A DNA stretch of 64,000 nt from DATDRS01 sp035291605 (GCA_035291605.1 DATDRS010000326.1:1-64000); one strand, 5' to 3'. Positions 1 through 13,283 are shown, counted from the stretch's first letter. The notes: a model not told the origin generated them from the letters alone. A program made the numbers and translations.

Positions 1-156
1 ACTGTCAATCTGGTCGTAGCGCCGGTACTCCGCCTGCCGCTTCAGCGCCAGCACTTTCGTGATCGCCGCCGTCAGCGTCGTCTTCCCGTGGTCAATGTGC
101 CCTATCGTCCCCACGTTCACGTGCGGCTTCGACCGGTCAAACTTTTCTTTGGACAT
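1..156 (-). CDS. tuf: Elongation factor Tu, N-terminal part (truncated by window edge)
   Basis: EF-Tu delivers aminoacyl-tRNA to the ribosome as a GTP complex. Only the first 52 codons lie in the window. They start [20 protein letters not shown] and contain the P-loop [15 protein letters not shown], which is diagnostic for EF-Tu. The ATG at 156 is preceded by a purine-rich ribosome site (gggaggcag). It follows fusA by 63 bases on the same strand, the classical str-operon order rpsL-rpsG-fusA-tuf. The rest of the gene lies beyond position 1. Confidence 0.97.
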   Translation of the reverse strand, partial: MSKEKFDRSKPHVNVGTIGHIDHGKTTLTAAITKVLALKRQAEYRRYDQIDS

Positions 157-219
157 GCTGCCTCCCGTTGTATGGCGTGGTGCATCGCACAGCGTACAGC
201 CCGAAACGCGCCAGACGCA

Positions 220-2301
220 TTACTTTTTAGCCGTACCTTTGGTTACTTCCTCTGCCAGATGCGCGGGCAGTTGTTGATAATGATGGAACTCCATCGTATA
301 CACGCCGCGTCCCTGAGTCATCGAGCGCAGGTCGGTGGCGTAACCGAACATCTCAGCCAGCGGGACCATCGCGCGGATCGCCTGGGCGTTCGCGCGCGGC
401 TCCATGCCTTCAATCGTCGCCCGCCGGGCGGAGAGGTTGCCGAGCACGTCGCCCACGTACTCCTCGGGCGCGATGACCTCCACTTTCATCACCGGCTCCT
501 GCAGCACCGGTCCGCCCTTCTGCATGCCTTCCTTGAAGGCCATCGAGCCGGCGATCTTGAACGCCATCTCATTCGAGTCGACCTCGTGCGACGAGCCGTC
601 GTATAACGAGATCTTCACGTCCACGACCGGATAACCGGCGATGACGCCGCTCTCCGCCGCCTCGCGGATGCCTTTCTCCACCGCCGGGATGAATTCCTTC
701 GGGATGGCGCCGCCCACGATGTCGTTTTCAAAGACGATGCCCGAGCCAGGCTCGCCCGGCTCCAGGGCGAGGACCACGTGGCCGTACTGGCCGCGCCCGC
801 CCGACTGTTTGGCGTACTTCAAATCCACCTTGGGCACGGCCCGCGTAATGGACTCTTTGTATGCGACGCGCGGGCGGCCCACGTTCGCCTGCACGCGGTA
901 CTCGCGCAGCATGCGGTCCACCAGCACTTCCAGGTGGAGCTCGCCCATCCCCTCGATGATCGTCTGGCCGGTGGCCTCGTCCGAACGGACGTGGAAGGTG
1001 GGATCTTCCTCCGCCAGCCGGCGCAGGGCCTCGCCCATCTTCTCCTGATCCACCGTCGTCTTCGGTTCCACCGCCACCGCAATGACTGGGTCAGGAAACG
1101 AGATCGCCTCGAGGACAATCGGGTTCGCCTGATCAGTCAAGGTATCGCCAGTAAAGGTGTCCTTCAACGCCAGCACGGCGGCGATATCGCCGGCTTCCAC
1201 CTCCGGGACCTCTTCGCGGCGGTCGGCATACATGCGGATCAAGCGCCCAATGCGTTCGCGCCTGCCCTTGGTCGCGTTGTAGACCGTCGTGCCCGAACTG
1301 ATCTTGCCCGAATACACGCGGAAATAGGCCAGGCGTCCCACATAGGGGTCGGCGACGATCTTGAAGACGAGCGCGGACAACGGTGACTTCACATCTGCCG
1401 GGCGCTCGGCCGGCTCTTCCGTGTTGGGGTTGGTGCCTCTCACCGCCGGGATGTCCAGCGGCGAAGGCAGGTAATCCACCACCGCGTCCAGCACCGGCTG
1501 AACGCCTTTGTTCCGCAGCGCCGAGCCGCAGAAGACCGGGTTGCACTTGCCCGCAATGACGGCCTTCCGTAACGCCGCGCCTAGTTCGGGCACAGTGATG
1601 TCCTGTCCCTCCAGGTATTTGAGGGTCAGCTCGTCATCCGTCTCGGCGATCGCCTCGACCATCTTCGCCCGGGCCGCGGCCGCTTCCTCGTGCAACTCGG
1701 CCGGAATTTCCGCCTGCTCCACCCGCGTGCCCATGTCGTCCTTCCAGTAAAGGGCGTTGTTCTCCAGCAAATCCACCACGCCCCGAAAGGAGGCCTCGCG
1801 CCCGATAGGAATCTGCAGCGGGATCGGATTGGCGCCCAGGCGGTCTTTGATGGATTGAACGGAGCGCTGGAAGTCCGCGCCGATGCGGTCCATTTTGTTA
1901 ATGAAGCAGATGCGCGGCACGCCATAGCGGTCAGCCTGCCGCCACACGGTCTCGCTCTGGGGCTCCACCCCCTGAACGGCGTCAAACACGACTACCCCGC
2001 CGTCCAGCACGCGCAGGGAGCGCTGCACTTCAGCCGTGAAGTCAATGTGGCCGGGCGTGTCAATCAGGTTGATCAGGTGCTCGCGCCACTCGGCGGTCAC
2101 CGCCGCCGAAACGATGGTGATGCCGCGCTCGCGCTCCTGTTCCATCCAGTCGGTGACGGTGGTGCCATCGTCCACGGAGCCGAGGCGGTGCGTCTTCCCG
2201 GTATAAAAGAGGACGCGCTCCGTCGTGGTCGTCTTGCCGGCATCAATGTGCGCGATGATGCCGATATTGCGTACTTTCTCGAGAGGATACTTACCGGGCA
2301 T
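220..2301 (-). CDS. fusA: Elongation factor G
   Basis: This translational GTPase drives tRNA/mRNA translocation and, with RRF, ribosome recycling. At 693 aa it has the normal length. G1 is [19 protein letters not shown] near residues 17-35, G3 is DTPGHIDF and G4 is NKMDR. Domains II to V follow in order, with domain IV ([15 protein letters not shown]) and a C-terminal domain ending in a Met/Arg-rich [17 protein letters not shown] stretch typical of the family. It lies between rpsG and tuf. The 196-base gap before it holds a possible promoter of its own (2368-2396), so it could be expressed both from the str operon and independently. Nothing in the sequence suggests a second specialised EF-G paralogue. 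Confidence 0.98.
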   Translation of the reverse strand: MPGKYPLEKVRNIGIIAHIDAGKTTTTERVLFYTGKTHRLGSVDDGTTVTDWMEQERERGITIVSAAVTAEWREHLINLIDTPGHIDFTAEVQRSLRVLDGGVVVFDAVQGVEPQSETVWRQADRYGVPRICFINKMDRIGADFQRSVQSIKDRLGANPIPLQIPIGREASFRGVVDLLENNALYWKDDMGTRVEQAEIPAELHEEAAAARAKMVEAIAETDDELTLKYLEGQDITVPELGAALRKAVIAGKCNPVFCGSALRNKGVQPVLDAVVDYLPSPLDIPAVRGTNPNTEEPAERPADVKSPLSALVFKIVADPYVGRLAYFRVYSGKISSGTTVYNATKGRRERIGRLIRMYADRREEVPEVEAGDIAAVLALKDTFTGDTLTDQANPIVLEAISFPDPVIAVAVEPKTTVDQEKMGEALRRLAEEDPTFHVRSDEATGQTIIEGMGELHLEVLVDRMLREYRVQANVGRPRVAYKESITRAVPKVDLKYAKQSGGRGQYGHVVLALEPGEPGSGIVFENDIVGGAIPKEFIPAVEKGIREAAESGVIAGYPVVDVKISLYDGSSHEVDSNEMAFKIAGSMAFKEGMQKGGPVLQEPVMKVEVIAPEEYVGDVLGNLSARRATIEGMEPRANAQAIRAMVPLAEMFGYATDLRSMTQGRGVYTMEFHHYQQLPAHLAEEVTKGTAKK

Positions 2302-2367
2302 GTTAGTTATCAGGCAATATCTTCAGCGCGGTTGCTGGCATCTGATTGCAGGCAACCCGCCAGAAGC

Positions 2368-2396
2368 TGCCTAACAACCGCCAAGCACCATGTCAA
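2368..2396 (-). promoter_or_regulatory. Possible fusA promoter
   Basis: On the minus strand the sequence reads TTGACA-N17-TAGGCA, about 67 bases upstream of the fusA ATG. The -35 box is perfect but the -10 box matches consensus in only three positions, so this is weak. The unusually long rpsG-fusA gap (196 bases) is consistent with an internal promoter. Confidence 0.3.
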
Positions 2397-2497
2397 TGCA
2401 ATCCTTGGGTGATCTAAGAATACTATCCTCAGCTAATCGGTACACTGGATACCCTAAACGAGGCCGCTATGTGTCTCTACGCCGGTCCCGGCTTTAT

Positions 2498-2968
2498 CTA
2501 CCAGCGGTAGTGGGCGAAGGCGCGATTGCTTTCTGCCATTTTATGGACTTCCTCGCGCTTCTTGATCGCCGCGCCCTGATTATTGGCGGCGTCCAGCAGT
2601 TCTCCGGCGAGTTTCTCCGCCATGGATTTCCCGGCGCGCGCGTGGGCCGCGGCGAGGAGCCAGCGCATGGCCAGCGTCTGGCGCCGGTCCGGCGGGACTT
2701 CCACCGGAACTTGATAGGTCGCGCCGCCCACCCGGCGAGGCTTGACCTCGATCAGCGGCGAGACGTTCTTGAGCGCCTGATCGAGGACTTCGATCGCCTC
2801 TTTCTTAGAGCGGTCGGCGACGACGTCGAGCGTCCGATACATGATGTGAGCCGCCACGCTTTTCTTGCCCTGGCGCATCATCCGGTTAATAAACTCCTGG
2901 ACGACGGCGCTGTGATAGCGGGCGTCCGGCGTGATAGCTCTTTTGGCAGGCCGATTACGACGTGGCAT
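2498..2968 (-). CDS. rpsG: 30S ribosomal protein S7
   Basis: S7 is a primary 16S rRNA-binding protein that organises the head of the small subunit near the E site. The 156-aa product has the full family length. It shows the conserved core [21 protein letters not shown] and the C-terminal segment [20 protein letters not shown]. It follows rpsL by 81 bases. In Escherichia coli S7 represses its own operon by binding the rpsL-rpsG intercistronic RNA; a strong hairpin occupies that position here (2999-3043), so a similar feedback is possible but unproven. Confidence 0.98.
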   Translation of the reverse strand: MPRRNRPAKRAITPDARYHSAVVQEFINRMMRQGKKSVAAHIMYRTLDVVADRSKKEAIEVLDQALKNVSPLIEVKPRRVGGATYQVPVEVPPDRRQTLAMRWLLAAAHARAGKSMAEKLAGELLDAANNQGAAIKKREEVHKMAESNRAFAHYRW

Positions 2969-2998
2969 TCGGAACTCCGTTACAAAATCATAACCGCA

Positions 2999-3043
2999 GC
3001 AACGGGTCAGCGCGCCGTCGCCTCCAGCGCGTTGACCCGTTGC
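2999..3043 (-). promoter_or_regulatory. Strong hairpin between rpsL and rpsG
   Basis: A 16-base arm at 2999-3014 (GCAACGGGTCAGCGCG) pairs with 3028-3043 with one G-T type mismatch, leaving a 13-base loop. It fills the short rpsL-rpsG gap. No U-tract follows on the minus strand, so it looks more like a regulatory or processing structure than a terminator. In E. coli this intercistronic region is the S7 feedback target; equivalence here is inference. Confidence 0.6.
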
Positions 3044-3049
3044 CGAAAA

Positions 3050-3478
3050 CTATTTCTTCGCCTCTTTCGGCCGCTTGCCGCCGTACTTGGAACGGCTCTG
3101 CCGACGGGCTTCGACGCCCGTCGTATCGAGCGTGCCGCGCACAATGTGATAACGCACGCCCGGCAGGTCCTTCACGCGGCCGCCGCGCACCAGGACCACC
3201 GAGTGCTCCTGGAGGGAGTGCCCTTCGCCTGGAATATAGGCCGTGACCTCGAGGCCGTTCGTCAGGCGCACGCGGGCGACCTTGCGCAGCGCCGAGTTGG
3301 GTTTCTTCGGAGTCTGCGTGCGGACCACGGTGCAGACCCCGCGTTTCTGCGGCGCGCCTTTCGGCTGCTGGGTGCGGCGCTGCTTATTCGAGTTAAACGT
3401 GTACTGCAAAGCCGGAGCTTTGCTCTTCGTCTTCTTGGTCTGGCGTCCTTTGCGGACGAGTTGATTGATCGTCGGCAC
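3050..3478 (-). CDS. rpsL: 30S ribosomal protein S12
   Basis: S12 lies at the decoding centre and controls translational accuracy. The 142-aa protein carries the conserved [17 protein letters not shown] loop and [19 protein letters not shown], including the lysines whose mutation gives streptomycin resistance elsewhere; they are in the ordinary sensitive form. Before PQKRGVCT there is a 13 to 17 residue insertion ([15 protein letters not shown]) relative to E. coli S12; Bacillus-type S12 has a similar one. The gene is the first of the str operon and is preceded by its own promoter and a structured leader. Confidence 0.98.
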   Translation of the reverse strand: MPTINQLVRKGRQTKKTKSKAPALQYTFNSNKQRRTQQPKGAPQKRGVCTVVRTQTPKKPNSALRKVARVRLTNGLEVTAYIPGEGHSLQEHSVVLVRGGRVKDLPGVRYHIVRGTLDTTGVEARRQSRSKYGGKRPKEAKK

Positions 3479-3527
3479 GTTATTGCTCCAAACTCGGTCT
3501 TAACACAACAGGCTTTTGGCAGTAAGG

Positions 3528-3557
3528 GAGGCCATCGCATAGTGCTACGATGGCCTC
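3528..3557 (-). promoter_or_regulatory. Perfect hairpin in rpsL leader
   Basis: Ten perfect base pairs (GAGGCCATCG at 3528-3537 with CGATGGCCTC at 3548-3557) enclose a 10-base loop in the untranslated leader of rpsL, about 50 bases before the ATG. No U-run follows. A second, 8-bp stem lies upstream at 3608-3639 (CTCACGGC with GCCGTGAG). Together they make a structured leader of about 150 bases, possibly for ribosomal-protein feedback or attenuation. Confidence 0.5.
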
Positions 3558-3637
3558 ACCTCGCCTATTTCCCTATTCAACTCGTGAAGGCGTTTAGCGG
3601 CATCGCCCTCACGGCCTGGGGTTGCTCACGAGCCGTG

Positions 3638-3667
3638 AGTCTACCATACATTTTGAGCGACTGTCAA
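3638..3667 (-). promoter_or_regulatory. Promoter of the rpsL-rpsG-fusA-tuf operon
   Basis: On the minus strand TTGACA (3662-3667) and TAGACT (3638-3643) are separated by 18 bases. The -35 box is perfect and the -10 box matches four of six. It lies just after the rpoB stop codon, so the str operon can be transcribed separately from rpoB. Confidence 0.6.
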
Positions 3668-3683
3668 GGGATTGCGCGACTTT

Positions 3684-7586
<3,903 letters not shown>

Positions 7587-7682
7587 ATGCTAACTCTCCC
7601 GGCCTCCAGGCAACAAAAAAGCAGCCCCCGAAAGCCGATTGAAAAGCTGTCGTTATGTGTTTCCAGCTGGTTAGGAAAATAT

Positions 7683-7711
7683 ATTATAAAGACTTAAAGG
7701 AGGTTCGTCAA
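7683..7711 (-). promoter_or_regulatory. Promoter of rpoB
   Basis: Minus-strand TTGACG (7706-7711), 17 bases, then TATAAT (7683-7688), the best match to a housekeeping promoter in the window. The -35 box overlaps the TGA stop codon of the upstream glycosyltransferase gene. The implied leader is about 90 bases and contains a run of six T residues after a G-rich stretch, which could attenuate transcription. Confidence 0.8.
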
Positions 7712-8883
7712 TAAGGAATTTTTTTCGCGTCGGGGGCCGTGGCTGTCCCGCCAGCCTGCGCCGTTTCCCAGATGGCGGCGGCGATATCCCGCGCAGCGGT
7801 GGGCCGCCCCTGCCGCCGCGCGTTGGCCGCCGCTTGGGGGAGCGCCTGCGGGTCGGCCTCTGGGCCAATCCACCGGCGAAGCGCCTCGACGACCCGCTGC
7901 GGGCCAGGCGCCCACAGCCCGGCGCCTGCCTCGACTACATAAGCCACGTTCCCCGCCTCCTGACCAGGGAGGTAGCCATAGAGAATAATGGGCAGGCCCG
8001 CGTTCAACGCTTCACAAATGGTCCCCGGCCCGGCTTTGCTAACCAGCACATCTGCGGCGCGCATGAAGTCAGGCATTTCGGTGACAAAGCCGTAAATGTG
8101 CGTAGGTACCGTCCATGGCGCCGCGACCAGTCTGGCGCGCAGGGCCTCATTGCGCCCGGCGACGACCACCAGTTCACAGTGCAGGCCGGAGGCTGCCACT
8201 GCCTGCGCGATTTCGGCCAGTGGACCCATACCCTCTCCGCCGCCGACGATCATCACCACGGGTTGATCCCTGCCCCACCCCAGTCGCGCCCGGAGCAGTT
8301 CTTTGTCCCCCGCCGGGACGCAGAACCGCGCGGCAACAGGCAGCCCCAACACTCGCACTTTGTGCGCCGCTAGGCCGCAGCGCACGGCCCGTTCGCGGGC
8401 GAATTCGGTCGGAACAATGCAAAGGTCCGTGTTGGGGTGGTACCACCAGGCGTGTGTGGAAGCCAGGTCGGTGACCACGGTAACAAACGGCGGACGGTTT
8501 CGGCCAAGCGCCTGAATCACCGGGTAGATCATCAGGGGATGCACCGACACGATCACATCGGCGGGGTGATCGCGCACGAGCCGCCTGACGGCCCGGCGCA
8601 CATAAGGCCAGAAGAACCCGCTGATGGCTCGTGAACGTCTCGGCCCATCCGTGAGCTTGAAGCCTCGTCCCCAGGATCGGCTGCCGCGTCGGATGATGGC
8701 CGGATACCAGGCCGGGAAGCGGCTGAACGGATAAGGCATATATTTCTTGAAGACATCCACCGCTTCAATGGTTGCCTCTGCGCCATGCGCCGTCGCCAGT
8801 GCTTCCCGCAGTGCTTCCCCGGCGCTGCGGTGCCCGCCGCCTGTGTCCGAGAACAGAATCAGCACACGTGTCTTCATGGCCAT
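7708..8883 (-). CDS. MGDG synthase / diacylglycerol glycosyltransferase-like protein (GT28 type)
   Basis: This 391-aa protein resembles processive diacylglycerol glycosyltransferases and plant monogalactosyldiacylglycerol synthases, which transfer a sugar from a UDP-sugar to membrane diacylglycerol. The N-terminus MKTRVLILFSDTGGGHRSAGEAL carries the GGGH motif of the MGDG synthase family. The acceptor domain is followed by the nucleotide-sugar domain with VVMIVGGGEGMGPL and VSKAGPGTICEALNAGLPIIL, the family's donor-binding segment. No signal peptide is seen; such enzymes are peripheral on the cytoplasmic face. It lies upstream of rpoB on the same strand. The exact sugar and acceptor cannot be told from sequence. 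Confidence 0.85.
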   Translation of the reverse strand: MAMKTRVLILFSDTGGGHRSAGEALREALATAHGAEATIEAVDVFKKYMPYPFSRFPAWYPAIIRRGSRSWGRGFKLTDGPRRSRAISGFFWPYVRRAVRRLVRDHPADVIVSVHPLMIYPVIQALGRNRPPFVTVVTDLASTHAWWYHPNTDLCIVPTEFARERAVRCGLAAHKVRVLGLPVAARFCVPAGDKELLRARLGWGRDQPVVMIVGGGEGMGPLAEIAQAVAASGLHCELVVVAGRNEALRARLVAAPWTVPTHIYGFVTEMPDFMRAADVLVSKAGPGTICEALNAGLPIILYGYLPGQEAGNVAYVVEAGAGLWAPGPQRVVEALRRWIGPEADPQALPQAAANARRQGRPTAARDIAAAIWETAQAGGTATAPDAKKIPY

Positions 8884-8934
8884 CCAACCCCCACCACTGT
8901 AGCTTACTCCAGCGGCGGAGTATACTCCTCTCGG

Positions 8935-10614
8935 TTATTTTGCAACTGGCAATCGGTAGACGACAAAACCTCTGTTCTCATAGGCGACAGGCCAATCGTA
9001 TCGGTGTGGTTTCTCGACGACGAGATAGGAGGCCCCATACTGGCGCGCCACGCGCAAGAAGTCGTCGGCGGACAGGCTATAAAATGCCTGGGAAGTCAGG
9101 GTCAGGTTCTCGAAGAAATCGCCGCGAAATTGCTCCATGGCTCCTGGGGCCAGCACCTCAAAGCGTTGCTTCCAGGCGTCCAGGTAATCCGGGACCAGCG
9201 CAATCTCCAACAAATCAGACAGGGTAACCACCTGAGAGCGTTCGGAGAAGACGCGCCAGTCCGCATCATACAGCCACCACAGATGCATGGGCGTGATGAA
9301 CACCGCATTTTCGGGCGTGTTGTCCCGCGCCCATACCTGCGCCTCGTGCCAGGGCGTGGGCCGCATGTATATGTAAATCCCCGGCGACCACAAATCATAT
9401 GTGAAAGCCGCCCAGAACGTGGCCGCCAGCATCCCGGCTACCGAGACAGCCGCCAACACCCGCCGCCCGGGCTGCGCCCAGCGTTGTACGGCCAGGACGA
9501 GCAGCGGCGCCGTCGGGAGCGCGCTGAACACGGTCGCCGCCATGAGCCAGCCGAAGTCTCCCCGCCCCGGTGGGTCCGTCCGGTAGCGCATCGCTAAGTA
9601 GCCCGCAAAATACACATAACCCAGGATCAGGGCCAGCAATCCGGCGCGCACAATCTGGGACTGGATGAGGATGGTGACAGGCCACAGGTATGTGGCGATG
9701 ATTTGCACGCCGAGGATGATCAACACCGCGCTGACGAAAATCGTCGCCGTGCGATCATGCTGGGGCGACAGGTTGCGCCGCCGCGCGATGATGAAGAGAC
9801 CCAGGGCGCTCAACCCGGCGAGGGTGACCAACCAGATGTGCGGGAACGAGGCGACAAAATAAAACAGGTGGTAGAACATGCCGCGTGAAATAATGGAAAA
9901 CCATTCGGGATTGGGCGCGAGGCGCACGGGCGGACTGGTGAAGCGCCAGATCAGCACAGGGAACGCGCCCAACCCAAACACGCCCAGCCCCAGGCCGATG
10001 CGGCGCCAGCCAATCCGCCGGAAATCCAGCGCCGCCGCCAGCAGGAACATGCACAGCACGAAGTTCACCGAGAGCACGTGCAAGTTGTAAAGCACGCCCA
10101 GGAGCGCAAACGCCCACACGTGCCGCCCGCGTAAAAACAAGGTCATGGCCCACAGCAGAAACGGCAGGACGAAGGTGCGATTGAGCAGGCTGAACTCAAA
10201 GATAGGAAACGACGAAAAGCCGATGTGCGGGAAGATCAGCGCCAGGACGGTGAGCAGGCCCGCCAGTGGGTCGCCAAAGAGGGTGAGGCTCAGATCCCAC
10301 ACAGCCCAAAAGGTGAGATGGGTGGCTGCGACGTGCACGACAAACAGCGTTGGCTCCAGCACGCCCAGCCGATAGAACGGCAGGAAGAGAAACCAGAAAA
10401 AGGAGTAGTGCTGGCGGCGCAGCGCGAAGAATTCTTCGTTGGCCGGGTACAGGGCCGGATCGGCGTACTTCTTGAGGAACGGGATGTGGATGTTCTGATC
10501 GAACGTGCCGAAGTGATAACCAATGATGACGATGGTTAACAACGAGGCGGTGAGAAACAATAGATGGCGTTGAAAAGCGGAACAGGCAAGACGGTCGGCA
10601 AAGGATTTGAGCAC
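8935..10614 (-). CDS. Multipass membrane protein of GT-C-like architecture
   Basis: A 559-aa protein with about ten hydrophobic segments and a soluble C-terminal domain of about 150 residues (from about ARDNTPENAVFITP to the end). That C-terminal segment, with an N-T-P start followed by a domain ending in VVEKPHRY, resembles the extracytoplasmic domain of membrane glycosyltransferases such as the five at 56.9-64 kb. No clear catalytic Asp motif (DE or DD in the first loop) stands out, so activity is uncertain. The start is GTG at 10614 with a ggaga ribosome site 5 bases ahead. It ends 51 bases before the glycosyltransferase at 8883 and may share its transcript. Confidence 0.6.
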   Translation of the reverse strand: MLKSFADRLACSAFQRHLLFLTASLLTIVIIGYHFGTFDQNIHIPFLKKYADPALYPANEEFFALRRQHYSFFWFLFLPFYRLGVLEPTLFVVHVAATHLTFWAVWDLSLTLFGDPLAGLLTVLALIFPHIGFSSFPIFEFSLLNRTFVLPFLLWAMTLFLRGRHVWAFALLGVLYNLHVLSVNFVLCMFLLAAALDFRRIGWRRIGLGLGVFGLGAFPVLIWRFTSPPVRLAPNPEWFSIISRGMFYHLFYFVASFPHIWLVTLAGLSALGLFIIARRRNLSPQHDRTATIFVSAVLIILGVQIIATYLWPVTILIQSQIVRAGLLALILGYVYFAGYLAMRYRTDPPGRGDFGWLMAATVFSALPTAPLLVLAVQRWAQPGRRVLAAVSVAGMLAATFWAAFTYDLWSPGIYIYMRPTPWHEAQVWARDNTPENAVFITPMHLWWLYDADWRVFSERSQVVTLSDLLEIALVPDYLDAWKQRFEVLAPGAMEQFRGDFFENLTLTSQAFYSLSADDFLRVARQYGASYLVVEKPHRYDWPVAYENRGFVVYRLPVAK

Positions 10615-10764
10615 AGCGTTCTCCGGAAAACGAGTTTAAGGCGCAAAACGCGCCCCATTGTAACCAGTCTGCCGGAAGCTGGGTAGGGAATGAAAGGGTG
10701 AGGGGCGTGAGGTGGAGCGCCGGGAGAGAGAACACCCGGGGTTGGGAAAGCCGTCATGAGCAGA

Positions 10765-10770
10765 TATACT
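10765..10770 (+). promoter_or_regulatory. -10 box TATACT seven bases before the ATG (leaderless candidate)
   Basis: TATACT ends 7 bases before the ATG at 10778, with a weak TTGGGA 17 bases upstream. Transcription would start at or next to the A of the start codon, giving a leaderless mRNA. No Shine-Dalgarno sequence is present, in agreement. Confidence 0.5.
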
Positions 10771-10777
10771 TGGCGTC

Positions 10778-11452
10778 ATGAATGCGTTCTGGGTTTTCCT
10801 CTCCGTCATCGCCTTTGGCCTCCTCCACTCGCTCCTGGCCTCGCTCACCGCCAAGGCCCTGGCGCGCCAATGGCTGGGGCGCAGGCTAGCCGATGGCCTT
10901 TACCGCCTCTTTTACAACCTCGTCGCGGCGCTCAGTGTTCTTCCGCCTCTGGCGTTGGCTGTGCTCCTCCCCGACGGGCCCGCGCTGTGGCGGCTCCCTG
11001 CTCCCCTGCTGTTTGTCACCATTCCTCTTCAACTCGCCGCGGTCGCAGGCATGATCGTCAGCCTGTGGCGGGTTGACCTGCCGCGCTTCGTCGGCGTCCG
11101 GCAGTTGCTGCGGCTGCTCGTCAACTACCCAGACCCGCGCGACCTGCCTGTCCTCCGCACCGATGGGGTTCACGGCTGGGTGAGGCATCCACTCTACTTC
11201 TTCAGCCTGGTCCTCATCTGGTTGCTCCCGGTGATGACCCCCAACTTTCTTGCCTTAAATGTCGGCGTCACGCTCTACTTCTGGATTGGCTCCATTTACG
11301 AAGAGCGCAAGCTCGTCCGGGAGTTCGGGGAGGTCTACCGCGCCCATCAAGCCCGCGTGCCCCGCCTGCTGCCCTGGCTCTCGAAGAGCCCCGGAGCGAG
11401 GCGGCGCGAACAGCCTCGCCCGCCGCGCGACATTGACAGCCGCGCGTCTTAG
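10778..11452 (+). CDS. NnrU / isoprenylcysteine methyltransferase-like membrane protein
   Basis: A 224-aa integral membrane protein with about five hydrophobic helices. The second half contains GWVRHPLYFFSL and, about 45 residues later, EERKLVREFGEVYRAHQARV, the paired RHPxY and EE...F...Y motifs of the ICMT/PEMT/NnrU superfamily, in which they bind S-adenosylmethionine. A methyltransferase activity is therefore possible, but bacterial members are mostly uncharacterised. The gene lies upstream of the NAD-salvage operon, whose promoter overlaps its 3' end, so the two are probably separately transcribed. Confidence 0.75.
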   Translation: MNAFWVFLSVIAFGLLHSLLASLTAKALARQWLGRRLADGLYRLFYNLVAALSVLPPLALAVLLPDGPALWRLPAPLLFVTIPLQLAAVAGMIVSLWRVDLPRFVGVRQLLRLLVNYPDPRDLPVLRTDGVHGWVRHPLYFFSLVLIWLLPVMTPNFLALNVGVTLYFWIGSIYEERKLVREFGEVYRAHQARVPRLLPWLSKSPGARRREQPRPPRDIDSRAS

Positions 11453-11460
11453 CCTATACT
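11433..11460 (+). promoter_or_regulatory. Promoter of the NAD-salvage operon
   Basis: TTGACA (11433-11438), 16 bases, TATACT (11455-11460). It lies across the end of the upstream membrane-protein gene and about 35 bases before the ATG of the Nudix regulator. The -35 box is perfect and the -10 box matches five of six. Confidence 0.7.
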
Positions 11461-11480
11461 TGGTGTCAGGCATACACTAA
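11460..11480 (+). promoter_or_regulatory. Candidate NrtR operator
   Basis: An imperfect inverted repeat, TTGGTGT-N7-ACACTAA (6 of 7 pairs), overlaps the expected transcription start, immediately downstream of the -10 box. A dimeric repressor bound there would block initiation. Assignment to NrtR rests on its position in front of the NrtR-like gene; the motif has not been compared with other operators. Confidence 0.4.
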
Positions 11481-11494
11481 TAGGAGCCCCAGGC

Positions 11495-12181
11495 ATGGGA
11501 GGCGAGCGCGTTTCCGTCAGCGTAGATGTCGTCATCTTCAGTTTGCGCGAAGACGACCTGAAGGTTTTACTCGTCCGCCGCGCCGCCCCACCCTACAAAG
11601 GGAAGTGGGCGATCCCCGGCGGCTTTGTGCAGGCCGACGAATCACTCGACGAGGCCGCCCGGCGCGAGCTGGCGGAAGAAACCGGCGTCCACGGCGTCTA
11701 CCTGGAGCAGCTCTATACCTTCGGTGAGCCACAGCGCGATCCGCGCGGGCGCGTCATCACCGTGGCCTACTTCGCCCTCGTCGCCGATGACGTGGCCCTC
11801 CGCGCCGGAGACGATGCGGCTGAGGCCGGGTGGCACTCGGTCTATGCCTTGCCAGAGCTGGCTTTTGATCATGCAGAGATTCTGAAATACGCCCTCCAGC
11901 GGCTGCGCTACAAACTGGAGTACACATCGGTCGGGTTCGAACTGCTGCCTAACGAGTTCACCTTGAGCGAACTGCAGACTGCCTACGAAACTGTGCTGGG
12001 CCTGAAAGAAGTGCGTAAGAAGCTTGACAAGCGCAACTTCCGCCGCCGGATCCTGGAAGCTGGCATCCTGGCCGAGATCAGCAAATATCGCGAGGGCGAA
12101 GGTCAGGGCCGCCCGGCCAGACTGTATCGCTACAAAAAGAACGCCGTCACCGAGGTCAAAGCCCGGCGGCTGTTCCCCTAA
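11495..12181 (+). CDS. nrtR: NrtR-type Nudix domain transcriptional regulator
   Basis: This 228-aa protein joins an N-terminal Nudix domain to a C-terminal winged helix. The Nudix box at residues 43-65 is intact (G-x5-E-x7-REL-x-EE-x-GV), so hydrolysis of ADP-ribose or another nucleotide is possible. The second half has [19 protein letters not shown] and [15 protein letters not shown], the NrtR DNA-binding signature, followed by GRPARLYRY. NrtR proteins repress NAD biosynthesis genes and are released by ADP-ribose-type ligands. It is the first gene of an operon with a nicotinamidase-like hydrolase and nicotinate phosphoribosyltransferase, which fits that role. An alternative is a plain ADP-ribose pyrophosphatase. 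Confidence 0.88.
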   Translation: MGGERVSVSVDVVIFSLREDDLKVLLVRRAAPPYKGKWAIPGGFVQADESLDEAARRELAEETGVHGVYLEQLYTFGEPQRDPRGRVITVAYFALVADDVALRAGDDAAEAGWHSVYALPELAFDHAEILKYALQRLRYKLEYTSVGFELLPNEFTLSELQTAYETVLGLKEVRKKLDKRNFRRRILEAGILAEISKYREGEGQGRPARLYRYKKNAVTEVKARRLFP

Positions 12182-12239
12182 CTACCCGCTGGGCTTTCGT
12201 CAGGTCGTTCAGCCAGGGACTGGTGGAAAGGAGCCCCCC

Positions 12240-13283
12240 ATGTTCTCAGAACTCCCCCTGCCTCCGCATTTTGACCCGGTCCGGGTCGGTCAGGTCTGGA
12301 AAGTCTCCTACCAGCAACGGGCCGAAGAAGCCGAGCGCTGGTCCGGACAGCACCACCTGCAGTCCGCCGCCGCCGACCGGTTCAGAATCTGTCTGGTGGC
12401 GGTAGATGTGCAAAATACCTTTTGCATTCCCGACTTTGAGCTGTACGTCGGCGGGCGCTCCGGGACCGGCGCGGTGGACGACAACCGCCGCCTGTGCGCA
12501 TTCATCTATCGCAACCTGGGCGTCCTCACCCAGATTTGCCCGACGATGGACACCCACCAGGCCCCGCAGATTTTCCACGCCATCTTCCTCGTCAACGAGG
12601 CGGGCGAGCACCCGGCTCCGTACACGCTGATCTCGGCGGAAGACGTCGAGAAGGGCGTGTGGAAGTTCAACGCGGCGCTCGCGCAGAGCCTCGGCGTCAC
12701 CGCCGCGTATGCGCAGCAGCACCTCCGGCATTACACCAACGCTTTGAAGCAGAGCGGCAAATATGCGCTCACGATCTGGCCGTACCACGCCATGCTGGGC
12801 GGCCTCGGCCATGCGCTGGTTTCCGCGGTCGAGGAGGCCGTGTTCTTCCACAGCCTCGCCCGGCGCGCCCAGCCTAATTTCCAAATCAAGGGCAACCACC
12901 CCCTGACCGAACACTATTCGGTCCTCGGCCCGGAAGTGCGGCAAGGCCCGGAGGGCGACTTGCTCGCCGAGAGGAACTTCGCGCTGATTGACACCTTGCT
13001 CGACTTTGACGCGGTCGTGATCGCAGGACAGGCCAAAAGCCACTGCGTCGCGTGGACGATCCAGGATTTGCTGAACAGCATCGTAGAGAAGGACCGCAGC
13101 CTCGCGCAAAAGGTGTATCTGCTCGAGGACTGCACTTCGCCCGTCGTCGTCCCCGGCGCAATTGATTACACCGACGAGGCGGACGCCGCGTTCCAGAAAT
13201 TCGCCCAGGCGGGGATGCACGTCGTCCGCTCGACCGAGCCGATCGCGAGTTGGCCGGGCATCCCCTACGCCACCCCTGCCTGA
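12240..13283 (+). CDS. Nicotinamidase-like isochorismatase-family hydrolase
   Basis: The 347-aa protein starts at ATG 12240, preceded by the ribosome site ggaaaggag. It has the isochorismatase fold signature: Asp56 in [10 protein letters not shown], metal-type ligands Asp104, His106 and His113 ([11 protein letters not shown]), and Cys269 in [12 protein letters not shown], corresponding to the catalytic Cys of PncA. It is longer than PncA (about 210 aa), with an extra helical segment at about 125-200. Nicotinamidases convert nicotinamide to nicotinate, the substrate of the phosphoribosyltransferase encoded 1.1 kb downstream. The catalytic Lys is probably Lys217 (IKGNHP). Substrate is inferred mainly from the operon. 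Confidence 0.82.
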   Translation: MFSELPLPPHFDPVRVGQVWKVSYQQRAEEAERWSGQHHLQSAAADRFRICLVAVDVQNTFCIPDFELYVGGRSGTGAVDDNRRLCAFIYRNLGVLTQICPTMDTHQAPQIFHAIFLVNEAGEHPAPYTLISAEDVEKGVWKFNAALAQSLGVTAAYAQQHLRHYTNALKQSGKYALTIWPYHAMLGGLGHALVSAVEEAVFFHSLARRAQPNFQIKGNHPLTEHYSVLGPEVRQGPEGDLLAERNFALIDTLLDFDAVVIAGQAKSHCVAWTIQDLLNSIVEKDRSLAQKVYLLEDCTSPVVVPGAIDYTDEADAAFQKFAQAGMHVVRSTEPIASWPGIPYATPA

